A stretch of DNA of 64,000 nucleotides, taken from positions 16,750,001 to 16,814,000 of the forward strand of contig NC_087095.1 in the NCBI RefSeq assembly GCF_963855985.1, in the 5' to 3' direction. Below the pieces are notes generated by a model that saw nothing but the letters and a program-made list of their open reading frames with translations, was not told the origin of the DNA and did no database searches. Origin of the DNA: Ostrinia nubilalis. Lineage: Eukaryota; Arthropoda; Insecta; Lepidoptera; Crambidae. This document shows, in pieces, positions 1 to 12,360 of the stretch. Both the position numbers and the translations under genes were made by a program. The number at the start of each line of letters is the position of its first letter. The stretch's first letter is position 1.

Positions 1-3000
1 GATTATTCAACTAGGACAGATCATGCTCAGGCCTTAGATAAAAGAGTTAATTCAGTTAATCATTTAGAATTCAAAATGGCTTATCACTTCACCTGATCGG
101 CTATAAAACTAAATACATAATGTATTAGTATTACAAGACTATACTGCTGGATACTAAAACCAATATCTATCGACAATCTTGCACATAACTCAGATATGCG
201 TAGATTGATGCCTTCGATCCGAATACAAACGGTCTTTAACACGATCATTCTCGTATTTCAATTTGAATACAAAATGTGACCTGAAAAATAATAATCGTTA
301 TTCAAAACGTTTGACTGTCGTAAAATGTTTAGCACCGCTGACAAATCTGCTCCAAACACTGCCATTCGAATGTGACCTTATTGCTGTTCAAATCAAGGTT
401 TAATTTCGTTTGTGCTTGTCACGAACACATCTCCAGGGCTCCATAACTTTTGGTCGCGTGCGCCAACGGCGTATTATTTTTAAATTATTAACACTGTAAT
501 GGAATAATTCCGATATGCTAATGCTGCGACGAACGAGCTGTTATCACGATATAGACACAGTGAAAAAAGCTTGTAGCAAATAATGGTTCCAGCTAGAGAA
601 CAAAAAAGATACAATTTCAAAGGGAGATCGTCGGATGATAAAAATCGTATGTTTATTTTTGTTTTTCACGAAAATTTATCTACAATTCTTATTTTTTAAT
701 TTGTTTTATTAGTACTTACTTGTTTTTGATAAAAATCTTACTTGCGTGCTAATTTTAGGGTGGAATTATCCAGGTAATGCCTACTCACTCGTGTAAAGAG
801 TACTCAAGAATTAGTTTTCCAATTTACAAAATAGTTAACTTCTTGGACGTTCATGTTATGCTTATAAATTCAATTCAAACCTTCCAAGACTATTTACTGA
901 TGTACTTACACTGTGACACCGTCTAAAGACGTGCACACGTTAATTGCTAGCGCTAGCAATTTGTTCGCGAGTCAGTATGTGTCGCTCGCTACAACTTATG
1001 CAACTTATTGGACGGTTGTAACTCACCCGTGTCAATACGACAAATATTTTATGCCGCTGTTAGTTTTAACTGCCAGTCATTATGCAGATTGCCTAACATT
1101 TTACGATTATGGAGTTGGTTTCTTTTGACTTGAAACGAGTTGGGTTTAATGTTGGTTTTCTAGCGAAGTCATTTGAAGACTGTAACTGCGTTGTTGGTGT
1201 ATCATCTATTTTTTAAAATAAATTAAACACTTATTTTTATAATAACAAAGATATAATGCAGCAATTATTCAATTTAAAAGTACCTTCATGTAGTTTAACG
1301 ACAGGAAATAATGAAACAACACAAAAATTGCGAATTCTTAAAAAAACCGTTAAAACATTTTTTTGCCGCGATAAAATCTTAATGTTTCAAAAAATTCAGC
1401 AATAAACATTTATCACACTATTCTAACGAAACTTGTTATGACTTTTTCAGTTATAATAACAGCGGTAATTGCTTTAAAAACCACTAATTCTGCCTCAACC
1501 TCATGAGATCTCAGATAGCGGTGATTTATACATTTGCTGATTATAGCTTCCTGTAATTAAATTATATTTTTGCTGTTCAACGCACAGAGTAACTAACACG
1601 CAGATTGCGAAACAAAAAAATATGTCTTTTGTTGTTAAATTATGATTTTATCTTAGAACATAATAAAATGAGCAAACTGATATTTTGTAAGACCAGTACC
1701 AAGAGTTATTTTTGCGATAAATCTAGATGTTTCTCATTGTACGGAATATGGGAATTTTTTGAAAACTAATTGCGAAAACAGTCAGTCTGCCGCCCAGAAG
1801 AAAGCTGTAGGACTTTGCCACAAAGTTGCAGCAATGCTTGAAAAGAGAGTTTTGGTGAGGGCTAAAAGGACGTGCCCTAAGGATCTCTCAGAGGTCTTAC
1901 TCCTCGCAGTATGCTTTACTACTTTCGCTCTATTTTTTTATCAATGCAAAAGTGGTTGATATCTTAAAACAAAGAGTAACAACGTGCACACGTTCAAATT
2001 AAAATATTACATAGTAGGTACCTTTTTAAATATAAACTGTGGCGGACTTGGACATAAAATTTGCAACCTAATTATCTATGTATGCAATGTGCCCGATTAA
2101 CATTTTATGGCACATAATACGCACGCTCTTAAAGCAATTACATAAGGAGGAATTAATTACATTAAAACTGGTATATAATTATTATAGCTTGGCATAATGT
2201 ATGCAAATTATGTATACATATTTATTTTTCCTTTCACGCCAATAAAACGTAGCTAATAGGTTTAAAAAGTCTTCAAAAGTCACGTTTGTGACGGCTATCT
2301 TATTAAGTGTTTTATTATTTTTTATTGCTGTATTCCGTGTATGGAATTTTGAGGCCGACGTATAATTAAGTAATTTATATTTCCACGCTTTGTAGTTTGC
2401 GAAAATTTGACAATTAGTCTGTTTATATAAATACCTAGTAGAAGTAGGGCTGCCACTCTTGTTTACATTTTTTTTACTTTTTTGTTTGGAAATTGGAGAA
2501 AGTAGAGTCGAGAGGATGGAAAACAGAGTAATAACATGGAATGATTTATAAAATAATAAGTGTAGGTAAAAAAATAAGACAGAAGATCAAGATGAAGGAT
2601 CATAGATTAATTAAAATGTAGAGGTGGCGTAAAGTAAATATTTGTGCCTAATTTAAGTGTTGAAGAAACTCCAGAAAGAAATGATGAAATAAGTAATATA
2701 GTAAAACAAGGCTAACATATTTTCGTACAAAAAAGTAAAGTTTTTCTCAAGTCCATGTAGGTTAATTTGATCTGAGAAATAGTACCATCAACAAGTACTT
2801 AATTCTTTACCAAATAAACTTTTCTGCTCTGAATTCTTCCATTAAAATGCAAGTGGCGGCCATTTAATAAAGCGCAATTATGAATCGTAAAGTCGTTCGC
2901 GCCGCGTTTATGAGTGGCTCGTTATCGCCGCCATCTTGATTTATGTGACGTGCGCGCGAGTCGCTCGCCGTGGATGCGGCATTTGATTGATAAAGAAGAA

Positions 3001-4908
3001 CTAGCTAGTGGCACTAGTCTTAGTAGGTTGTGTTGCGACGTGAATTATGACTCATTAGGTTCACTCATTTTTATATTCATTCTTTTATGGCACGGTGAAA
3101 GGAAATTTATGCGGGTTTAAGATAAATAAATAATGTTACACGTGCGTGACAGCAATTTCCGGGGTTTTTGGTAGCCTAGATTTATTGTGCACATAAGTAA
3201 TGAGGTTTATAGCTCTACAAAAGTCAACGACTGAGTAAGAATGTCTAAAATATATCTAAAACTAAAACTCTGTGTATTTATAACATTAAATTTAATAAGT
3301 ATCTTAGAACCACATACACGTTCAAGTTCCGTTGGTCTCTCTCATATTCAGTTACAGTACAGTAGTCAAGTGCACTAGTTGGTGTTAGCTACTTGAATTT
3401 AAGTCACTAATGTCCAAGGCCACTTCAAAACTGATACCCACTTAGCTCTTAGTTGCTCTACTTCGCTTTTCAGTCCAAAGATCTGAACTAAATACGCTTC
3501 CCTTAAAGATTTCTATAGCTAATAGTTCTGCGCATTCAGGCACTTTTCTCAACCGTCACCGTATCAATCCAGATAATTCTATATCTTAGTGTAAAACTAA
3601 TAATTGTGTGTTATAGCCAAGTAAATACTAATTTCAGTAAGATCAACATCAAGTTACTTGAATATTGATAAAAATGAATAATAAACCCATAAGACTGCCA
3701 CATCCAACACGCCGCGTGTCAGCGGCCGTCAGTGGCCGCGCGATAACCGCTACTGCACTTTTTGCTCCCAACTTGAGTTAGCCGGTGCTTGTGACACACT
3801 GACAGGTGCCAGATATTTTTATATTTATTAATTAATTGGCGTTATAACAAAAAAAGGTAGATCAACCCTGAAGAAAATAATGGGATTGATTGATAGCTAC
3901 TCGGATCTTCCCCATGACATGTTTTTATTACTTTTTATACTTAGTACTAAGAAACAAGATTTTTCTCACACATACTAACTAACAGGGGAAGTCAAATTGT
4001 AAATACAAAGCTTTGAATTTAAAACTAGCGTTTAACATTTTATCAATAGTTTCAGATGAATCCACAAGTAGTTTTCTTTGTTATTTTTAATTTATGTTTG
4101 ATGAACGAAAATATCATAACTCGAAAATTACAAAATACAAATATCGTGGAAAACCATGCAAGACACAAAAAATAAAATCAATAAGTTCACACAGACAACA
4201 ATAAATTAGCTTTTATCCAATCAATAGCTTCGCTTCTACTACAGTTATTCTTTATCAAAGAGTACTGAGAAGAAAAATAAATAACATTTTAAGTAGCAGC
4301 CTTTGACGCGGTAATATTCGGGCCAACTGCACACACAGATTCTGAATATCAGATGCATTATGAACCATATTGCGATACAAATAAAGTCGAATATGCTGTC
4401 AATTTAGCTCTACATTAGTGATGGCTGTACGTCGATAAAATTATGTCGGGACCAGTTTTTATCAACTTACTATTATAGGTTTAATATTTTTATTGGAGCT
4501 CTATAAAACTTAATTTACGATGAGATCGAATCTAATGAGACTTTTTATGAATATCCCTGTCGTGTTCTTTAAAATCATTATTTTTAAACTAAGGCACTTA
4601 AGTTGCGTAAATTGGAAAAATACTTTATTATTTATTAGCATATTTTAATGGTTATTCATAAAATAGGATTAATACTAGTTCATTATGTCGAACTCGCCAG
4701 GTACGAGTATAATGGGCAAGTAATGTGACACAGCCGATTAATTGAAATAAGTTTAAAAAAATATAAATTTATTAATTCCTTATGAATATGAATGGCATTG
4801 AGCTATTTATAATAAAGATCTTACAATAAAATTTGTTTGGTTTGATTAAAGTGAAGTTAAATTATTGAAGTACTTACTACTTTTTATGATTCACAAGCCC
4901 TACTTTTC
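1..4908. other. Gene-free AT-rich stretch
   Basis: No open frame with recognisable protein similarity and no inverted-repeat element was found. Open frames are at most about 70 codons and have the look of chance frames. CpG-rich islets stand out near 2880-2990 and 3705-3745 against the AT-rich background; the first is listed separately. Confidence 0.6.
2881..2990. promoter_or_regulatory. CpG-rich islet with Pho/YY1-type motif
   Basis: A roughly 110-bp GC-rich patch with many CpG dinucleotides in AT-rich surroundings. GCCGCCATCTTG at 2927-2938 is the reverse complement of CAAGATGGCGGC, which matches the known Pho/YY1 binding consensus (AANATGGCGGC). A second GGCGGCCAT lies about 70 bp upstream. 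A regulatory role is inferred from composition and motif only. Confidence 0.35.
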
Positions 4909-5316
4909 AACCGACTTCAAAAAAGGAGGAGGTTCTCAATTCGACCCGTATGTTTTTTTTTTTTTTCTATGTTTGTTACGCGATAACTCCGCCAATTATG
5001 AACCGATTTGAACAAATCTTTTTTCTGCGTATAGGTAATACCTCAAGGGTGGTCCCATTTAAATTTAATAATAGAAAAAACAATCCCCAAGGGTGGAAAA
5101 TTGGGGATGAACTTTTTTATACGCAATATCTCCGCCGATTATAAATCAATTTGAACGATTATTTTTTTGTTGAATAGGTATTATCAAAAGGGTGGTTTCA
5201 TGCGAATTTGAAGAAAATATTTCACCCCCAAGGGTGGAAAATTGGGGATGAACTTTTTTATACGCAATATTTTCAATTTTTAGTTTTTTTTTGTGTTCAC
5301 GCATTTGAAGTCGGTT
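4909..5316 (+). mobile_element. Inverted-repeat element with AACCGACTTCA ends
   Basis: The left end AACCGACTTCAAAAAAGG and the right end TGAAGTCGGTT are inverted copies over about 11 bp. I recognise this end (CCGACTTCAAAAAAGGAGGAGG) as widespread in lepidopteran genomes, but its class is not clear to me. The interior holds about two copies of a 142-bp unit. There is no coding capacity. A related terminal remnant lies at 59129-59168. Confidence 0.65.
4977..5270 (+). repeat. 142-bp internal tandem repeat
   Basis: TACGCGATAACTCCGCC at 4977 recurs as TACGCAATATCTCCGCC at 5120, and TACGCAATAT recurs at 5261, giving a period near 142 bp. Shared internal landmarks are CAAGGGTGGAAAATTGGGGA and the run GAACTTTTTTATACGC. 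The two units are clearly diverged. The array lies wholly inside the 4909-5316 element. Confidence 0.75.
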
Positions 5317-5623
5317 TTATTTTTTTAAAAAGTTATTAAAATACTGTGAACATGCAGATGCTTGCCACTGCATGTATTTTTCCCTGTCTAAAAGCACTTA
5401 ACTTTTTTATCGCTTCAACAGTGCATAGTTTACATTCGCATACATCGTAAATATTATCAGATTGATGTAGCCATTCTGTTGAATGGCGGAAATAGACGCC
5501 GTATAAATCGAATGCATACCGTGGCATATAAATTGATTCATTACAGTGATTCAGTGCCTCCACACGGCCCATATTATGTTGCAGCTGGAATAGTAACTTT
5601 TTCGCAACAAGCAATATTACTTA

Positions 5624-5744
5624 CGCTGAGTTGCAGCACCATCTTACTTTAACTTTGACAAACGTCAAAAATCTGTCAAACTCCATACAAAAAACACCGG
5701 TTATCGTTTAAGTTACCCTTAAAATTAGGTGGTGCAACTCAGCC
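5624..5744 (+). mobile_element. MITE family 1 (GGCTGRGTTGCACC ends), TTA target duplication
   Basis: A 121-bp element whose ends GCTGAGTTGCA and GGTGCAACTCAGCC are inverted repeats. It is flanked by TTA at 5621-5623 and TTA at 5745-5747. The same body (CTTTGACAAACGTCAAAAAT, CACCGGTTATCG) recurs at 23509, 56597, 59944 and 61268. A 3-bp TWA target duplication is the known hallmark of PIF/Harbinger transposons, so I infer a Harbinger-mobilised MITE. Non-coding. Confidence 0.85.
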
Positions 5745-5879
5745 TTAGTAACCTTTTTTAGTCAAACCTTTGGCACCAGATGAAAAGCTTCTATTTCTAG
5801 CACTTACCTGTAACAAAAAAAAAACATTTGTTAGTGATAAATTAATTAAATTGACTCATGATTTTCGGAATGACTCTTA

Positions 5880-6020
5880 CGCCCGTACTTATTCACAAAT
5901 GACGCTTGCAAGTGAGTAGCTAATCAAACTCACAGCGTTGAATAGAGCTCTGTGATTGGTTCGTGTCTGTGCTTCCACGCGCACTGTGAGACCTCATAGT
6001 AATGTTTGTGAATACCGGCG
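5880..6020 (-). mobile_element. MITE family 2 (CGCCCGTATTCACAAA ends), TTA target duplication
   Basis: A 141-bp element with inverted ends CGCCCGTACTTATTCACAAA and TTTGTGAATACCGGCG, flanked by TTA at 5877-5879 and 6021-6023. It is the inverted-orientation relative of the copies at 25025-25170 and 25768-25913; all share ATAGAGCTCTGTGATTGGTT or its complement. The TWA duplication suggests PIF/Harbinger mobilisation. Confidence 0.82.
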
Positions 6021-6445
6021 TTAGTACAAGATCATCAGAATTAAATTAATCTTACATCCTACAATTTTTTATGCTAAATACAATCTTACACTCCCTCAAT
6101 TTACATTTTATACTATAATCCCATGCCAAGAACTCCGTTCCTATTTTTATGAACATAAGCAAAGGTTTATCGCAATAATCGTACCATTCAAACTCCGCTG
6201 ACAGATCATGAAATAACTGCTTTAACAATCTGTCGGTGACACACAATCGGAACGATTTGAATGTGTTATGTCGATGCTGGCGGTATCGATAGACAGCTGC
6301 GGCCAAGCCTACGTTTTATGCTGTCGATAAATTTTATTTATTGTGTGTTTTACAATACTTGATCCGCGTTATTAGTACGATACCGGTATTAGGTCAGTGG
6401 TTCTAAAAATTGACTGCTCGTGGCTTGAAAAATAGGTTTTACTAA

Positions 6446-6660
6446 GGCCCAGTTTTTTGATTCATAGTTAAAATAACTAATTGTAACTAATAATGGTTAA
6501 ATATTAACAAAATGTAAACTAATAGTTAAAAAATGTACTAAAAGTTAAGCTAACCATTGTTCGAAAAACATTTTTTTATGATATTTAACCATTTGTCATT
6601 TGACATCTTCTGTTAAATTTGACTATTGGTTATTTTAACTACGAATCAAAAAACTGGGCC
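6446..6660. mobile_element. MITE family 3 (GGCCCAGTTTTTTGATTC ends), TAA target duplication
   Basis: A 215-bp element with about 35-bp imperfect terminal inverted repeats: GGCCCAGTTTTTTGATTCAT on the left and ATGAATCAAAAAACTGGGCC-like sequence (ACGAATCAAAAAACTGGGCC) on the right. Both flanks are TAA (6443-6445 and 6661-6663). Non-coding and AT-rich inside. Assignment to PIF/Harbinger rests on the 3-bp TWA duplication. Only one copy is in the window. Confidence 0.82.
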
Positions 6661-7795
6661 TAACTCTACTTTGAAGCGTTTCTTTAATATTTTATAATGT
6701 TATTCATAACTTTAATTTATTTAAGAAATCGGTAGTAGCTTTTCCATGAGCCAATTTTGTAGCAAATAAAAAATCTAACCTGGACAGTTCTCTTTACAAC
6801 TTTATGGGCATGGTCACGGAAAGAAAAAAACATTTAAAACACCAATTTAACACAATGTAAAATATCTAAAACTAATTTATACATCCGACCAACTTCGCAA
6901 GTGTGCGGCCGTGTTCGCAGCCTTTTGCGACATAGAGTTTTTAATTAATCAACATTTTAACAGCCGCTAAGTGGCAGCGAACGAAGCAAGTGACAAGATA
7001 ATTACTAATGCTTCCGTTCAACAGTAAGACATGCTGTAATTACTGGTAAAGGTGCTAGTTGGCTTGCTACGAGCATTCGTCGTCTACACCTCAGAAAATA
7101 CAAGCTTTTGAAACTTCACGTTACCATTTCACTTATAGATTTTTGAGTTTTTAAGATTTGTGCATATGGTTTTCAGCTGCAAGCAAAGTGTCAAGAGCAG
7201 TCTTTTACAAAACTTAAGACTTCCAGGAATATTGATGGATCAAATCCTACTACTAGAAGTCTCATTTATACAAGCAACACTGAGAAAAATCTGCAGATTA
7301 CACGAAATTTATTATTTACAATTTTTAGAGAAATGATGAATAAAAATAGTTTAAATTACGAATACTTAGGTGCGGTTTAGATAGCAAAACGAATCATGAT
7401 TAACACGGCCTTTTGAATTGAAAGTCATTAAGTCTAAACCTATGTACTTAATAATCCAAAACTGACAGTCCAGTCAGTTTTACACCTTAATCCGACTGAT
7501 ATTCGCTACCAAAACTGCTCGCACAAACCAACCTACAGCGTTAAGCTCAAGCAATTACGCAAAGCCGCAGAAATAAATCATGCGCTGTGACAAGCGGATC
7601 GCCTCGAAGTGGGACACGTCGCTGGAAAACATGGGCTCCGTGTATGGGCATGATTGAAGACGGCTTCTAATCATAAGGCTGGTGGAGGTGGCTTATATCA
7701 AATCACCCTCAGCATGATACGTTTGACGTGAATTCTCATCATTGTTTCTACCTCAGACATAAATCTGTACCTACGTGGTGCCTAAGTTATGAGTT
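6661..7795. other. Gene-free stretch with one short GC-rich open frame
   Basis: No transposon ends seen. A 25-codon open frame at 7580-7657 (starts MRCDKRIASKWDTSL) has G/C-rich third positions unlike the surroundings, but no homology is recognised and no convincing splice sites frame it. The rest is AT-rich non-coding DNA. Confidence 0.4.
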
Positions 7796-8023
7796 ACTAG
7801 CTTTCCACCCGCGGCTTCGCCCGCGTGGAATTTTGTCTAAGAAAAACTTTATCTCGCGCGTCCCTGTTTCAAAAACCGGGATAAAAACTATCCTATGTCC
7901 TTTCCCGGGACTCAAACTATCTCTATGCCAAATTTCATGAAAATCAATTCAGCGGTTTAGACGTGAAAACAAGACAGACAGACAGATAGAGTTACTTTCG
8001 CATTTAAAATATTAAGTATAGAT
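7796..8023 (+). mobile_element. Dispersed retroposon tail, family A
   Basis: Starts ACTAGCTTTCCACCCGCGGC and ends in TTTCGCATTTAAAATATTAA with GTATAGAT. In between are ACTATCCTATGTCC, GCCAAATTTCATGAAAATC, GCGGTTTAGACGTGAAAA and a GACA run. This layout is common in Lepidoptera as a LINE/SINE 3' tail; the exact clade is not certain. Related copies lie at 24661, 26202 and 50485. Non-coding. Confidence 0.75.
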
Positions 8024-8340
8024 AGTATAGAAATATAGTATAGCATTTCTCAGCACCACTACGTATGCCATAATTTGTCCCGAAGTGGTGGCAGGCCCGC
8101 GAAGATGAAATTGCTGTCTCCTTTGATCTAAGTCCAGATGAACTGCTCAGACTTCTACTTGACTAGATAACGTTAAGTGATAATGATAACGTGGCAGCAG
8201 AAGAAATTGAGTGATTTATATGATAGCTTTCAACGCACCGGCTTGCGCGTATCACAGGATGGCTCCCGGCATTCGTTATCAGGCCATCCATCAGGCAGGA
8301 AGCCCACGCTGCGCCTGCCAATGCGTGGATAGGAATTATC
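8024..8340. other. Short unique stretch
   Basis: No recognised gene or repeat. Its right end, 8327-8340 (GGATAGGAATTATC), is the left copy of the target duplication of the RTE fragment that follows. Confidence 0.4.
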
Positions 8341-8494
8341 ATTTCATCCATAGGACGTCCACTGCTGAACATAGGCCTCCCCCAATGTTTTCCATGTTGA
8401 TCGATTGGTAGCGGCCTGCGTCCAGCGCTTCCCTTTATGATGTCATCAGTCCATCTTATGGATGGATGTGCCACGCTGCGTTTTCCGGTATGCC
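8341..8494 (-). mobile_element. RTE-like LINE 3' fragment, subfamily a, with target duplication
   Basis: On the minus strand this encodes the end of an RTE-type reverse-transcriptase frame (SIRWTDDIIK) followed by the 3' untranslated consensus ATTGGGGGAGGCCTATGTTC and CAGTGGACGTCCTATGG. It is 5'-truncated. GGATAGGAATTATC (8327-8340) and GGATAAGAATTAGC (8495-8508) flank it and match at 12 of 14 positions, as expected for an old target-primed insertion. Confidence 0.82.
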
Positions 8495-8508
8495 GGATAA
8501 GAATTAGC

Positions 8509-9232
8509 TACTTAGGTATTATAATAAGTAGTGATATTTCCATACAGTTTTTATTTCCACGAATATAATATGAGTATAATACCCCTCAAAATAAAGTATG
8601 TTTGAGTGAGTGAATGAGTGGTAACGACCTCTCGAATAAGCAGTTAAATCCAAAACTGAAACCACAGGTAAAGGTAGAGTCTACACTTAGGAACAGACAC
8701 AAACCTGTGAAAAGGTTGAAATAGAACTAATTACATACAAATGACTTTATGTTTTGAGTTTAAACCATTATTAAGCATAATTTCGAAACAGAAACCTGAA
8801 AGCCTTGATTCCACAGGCTTCTTTAAAATCTGCTCTCCGGTGGTACTTAACTACTTGCCCGTGAAGTATACATTATTTACAGCGATTGTTAATTCATACA
8901 TCCACACCGTTCTTTAAAACGCCCGGCAAACTTTATGACTCAACCCGCTCAGATTAAACGTCTGAAGCCGCCAATTTACATCACATCATACTATACATTT
9001 TTAATGCAAACTCGCCCGTATTACAACTAGCATAAGATCCGTCAGTGTTAATCTTGACAGATTAAACGTCTGAAGCCGTGCAAGCCCTTATCGCCCCGCC
9101 TCTAATTACAAATGAAAATCGTTTCCCGCCACTGCAAGAGATAACTCCATTAATATAGCACGGGGAGGTCAGACAGACCATGCTAGTGCCTTTAAAATGT
9201 GAGAAAATAATATGTTTCATAAACATGAAAGG
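8509..9232. other. Gene-free stretch
   Basis: No gene or element recognised. AGATTAAACGTCTGAAGCCG occurs twice, at 8952 and 9060, about 108 bp apart, so a short local duplication is likely. Confidence 0.45.
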
Positions 9233-9360
9233 TACAGGCAGTGTTAAATAGTTAATGACACCCAAAGTGGCCAATAAGTTGACAACACAAACTTATTTCA
9301 ATTGTAACAAAGATGTGTTGCGAACTTTTTGGTGTCACGAACTATTTGACGCTGATTATA
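9233..9360. mobile_element. Short inverted-repeat element (TAGTTCGTGACACCCAAA type), copy 1
   Basis: The left arm reads TAAATAGTTAATGACACCCA and the right arm TTGGTGTCACGAACTATTTG, which are inverted copies. The same arms and interior (AAAGTGGCCAA.AAGTTG.C, CATTGTAACAAAGA) occur at 26616-26747. Non-coding, about 128 bp. No clear target duplication was found, so the superfamily is left open. Confidence 0.7.
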
Positions 9361-9445
9361 CCTAAATGACAATGCCAGATTTTTTATGGAAGATTGCGCA
9401 AATTGCAGAATTTTCTGCAAGTCTTGACGATCAACTGGTTTGCAG

Positions 9446-9574
9446 CGGAATGCTTCTAGCGCCTTCCCGTAACCTTCATGAGGCTATCTGTCAACCTGGA
9501 AATTATTGGAGGAGGCCTATATTCAGCAGTGGACGTCCTATGTCTGTAAAGATGATGATGATGATGATGATGAT
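9446..9574 (+). mobile_element. RTE-like LINE 3' fragment with (GAT)8 tail, possibly 5'-inverted
   Basis: The plus-strand part from about 9485 reads ATTGGAGGAGGCCTATATTC, CAGCAGTGGACGTCCTATG and then eight GAT units (9551-9574). The preceding AGCGCCTTCCCGTAACCTTC resembles the reverse complement of the upstream segment, as seen in the minus-oriented copy at 16960. A 5' inversion is therefore possible. TTCTA abuts both breakpoints but is too short to be firm as a target duplication. Confidence 0.7.
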
Positions 9575-12360
9575 TCTACCTTACTAACAGCAAAACAATT
9601 CCTTAAATTACAGATAAAAGTGTGTTAGCTGTTCCACATGAACTTTGTTCTTACTTAGCTAATCCATTCCTCCTGATATCTTAATTGGGCTCGAGAAATA
9701 AAATTTTAATTGAACCCTACTATCGAGTGATTGCATTGACAAATGCCTTCTACCCGCAATTAAGATACGAAAATAACTTTACTCGTCACCTAAAACTTAT
9801 TAAAAGCGACAATCGATTTAAATCATCGGAATGGCCCATTAAAGTCTATCCAGGCATTAATGACGCGATTACGCCCGAGTTGCGTAAATCACAATCGAGT
9901 TCCTTATCGATTCGAATGATTTATTGTTTCTTTGATTTTTATGATTTAGAGGTATCGATAAAATTGGAAAATATGGAATGTCAATTATTGAATGAAAAAT
10001 CATATTTTCTGAAAATGGGTTTGTTTTCCTCATAATTCATACTAAATCTGGAGCTCGATAAAAATGATAGATGGATCGTCTAATTTTAAACCGAAATTTT
10101 TACCGAAACCCAATGTCCCACTACATAGCACGGTTTTATCTTTATTACGAGGTAGTTTCGTCATCTCATATTGGCCTGACTAGGAAAAAAGTTAGGAATG
10201 AAGTAATCACAGGCCACTAATACTCCGTAAATTCTTCGGATAATAAGATAGTAATAGTAATGTACTAAGCCTCCAAGTTAAGCTTTACACTCAAGAGACA
10301 TCCCTAAATTCTTATCTCATAAATTAGCAGAAAAAATTAATTAGTGTTGTATCAAAGTCGATAGTTTAGCGGATGTCGATAGCATTCCGCGCTCGCAGCG
10401 ACCTGTCGACTAAAATACGACAACCTCGCAAAAGGCACGCCAACAATCAAATGCCAATTCTGAAGTTGACGCAACAAGGTTGAAATTGCTTAGCGTATGG
10501 AAAGCTGCGGTCGCAGAGACGTGACGTTCGATTAAAAAATGTGATTTGTGGCTGCCACTGCGCACGTGTTTTATTTTGCGATTCTTGTACGTGACAGGCC
10601 CGTCAAGAGGTCGCGGCAAAAAGGAGCCGCGTCAGGCATGAAATTTTAAAACGCGATGTTAAAGTTTTTAAGCCGCTAACATAACTGTTGGTAGACCACT
10701 TTTTGTTTGCGGTTCGTGTCTTCTATTTTCTAACAGTGGGTTTTGAAGTTGAGAAATACATTTTTGAGTAAGATTTGAAAAAATATGACGTAAGTATTGC
10801 ACATAAAAAGTTTAAGCTGGTACGTAGACTTACTTAAACATTAACACTTAACTTATTGGTAGAGACGAATACAAATAAGGTAATCATTAATTTTTAAACG
10901 GTTTTATTTAGCTTGCCTTGTTTTGCGACTTTAGATAAACCACAAAAGTATTCCCATTTACTTATCATAAACTCTAATGTTATTTAGTTTTTTTTTTATT
11001 ATTGTTTACGCAACCTATTCAGCTGTAAACTTGATTGTTCAACAGAAATTCAATTTGTCTTTCGAGTGTACGTAAGAATAGATTATCTTTGCCAAATAAT
11101 AGCGTCCCACTTACGATAGAAATAAGACGTGAAGTCGAACAACTTTTTCAATGGAAGCCATTACAAAAAAACGATGACATACAAAGAGACAGACATAATG
11201 ACAGATGCGTCTTTTTACCACGGAAACTAAAAACAGTTCAAAGGAAACTTTGAAATGTGTGATGAGTGCGACCGTTCACCGATCACTCGCACCTCACTTT
11301 TGAAGATATTTTATGCGTTCGATTTTTTTGTTTTGTTTAGTGATGTGCTAATTGAGGTTTTTTTATCTGTGATAATCGATGTTTTTGTTACAGTCTACTT
11401 CGTAATGGATGCTTGGGACTATTTTTGTTTCGATACACAATAATAGACTGTATGTATAGATGAAAAACAACACTTATCCGAATTCAATATAAGTTTTTTC
11501 CAATTTGTTTGTATTTTTTTTTTAATGAAAGTACGAATCATGTAAGTTTACTTTTGAACTTTCTTAAAGTCGGTGTAGATGTTTTCGCATGAAAATCTGT
11601 ATATCAATTAGGTCTAATCCATGTAAATAGCCGATTATACAAATTAAGAATATATTTACTGGTGTACGTTAGTAAATAATATTATTATGTAGTTTATTTC
11701 GTCAATAGATGTGTTGTTGCTTCCATCCGGCTGATTCACACGTCAGACATCAAATAGAATTATAGACTTGGAGACAGACATTACATTTTTTTGATGAATG
11801 TTGTCTTACTTAATTTGTGTAAAATCGTACTTAATTAAATGACAAACATTCGTAACGTGTTTTGTATAATCTGGGCGTACCATTAAATTGGTTCAAAAGA
11901 CACAAAAATACTTCAGTTTCTATGTTATTTTACCAGTCTATTATAGACTGGTAGATGTTGTAACATGGATGTTACCTACTTGTTACTATTTTCTAGGCTC
12001 TACATCATCGCCTAAGTGAGACTGAGGGAATAGTGTTAAACATCAAGACGTCAGAATAATGTTAAGGTACTCAATCTACACTTTTAAAGATTAAAACAAT
12101 ATTTTATTCATTTATGATTACTCACAGTGTAAGTCAAACATAATTTTAAAACAAAAGACTAGCGCCCTCTGGGAAAATACAATAGTACCTTATAATTATT
12201 TTGATAGCTACTAGGAATAGGCTATTTATAAATTAATGTATTGTTTGAGAGCTCTAGTTCTGAATTGGTGAACATGTGAAATTACATGTGAATTGTAATC
12301 TGTCTTGACATCTGATCGATTAGAGACATAACTTTAATAATTTTATATTTACTTTAATAT
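9575..12360. other. Gene-free stretch
   Basis: The longest frame, about 9685-10035 on the plus strand (116 codons, contains NRFKSSEWPIKVYPGINDA), matches nothing I know and has no convincing start. A GC-richer block lies at 10370-10630. A hairpin at 11931-11953 is listed separately. Otherwise AT-rich and featureless. Confidence 0.45.
11931..11953. repeat. Perfect 10-bp hairpin
   Basis: TACCAGTCTA, loop TTA, TAGACTGGTA: a perfect 10-bp inverted repeat with a 3-nt loop. No T-run or element ends adjoin it. Confidence 0.7.

Noticed and set aside
9685..10035. 116-codon plus-strand frame
   Set aside because: No convincing start codon or recognised family; kept only as a note in the gene-free stretch.
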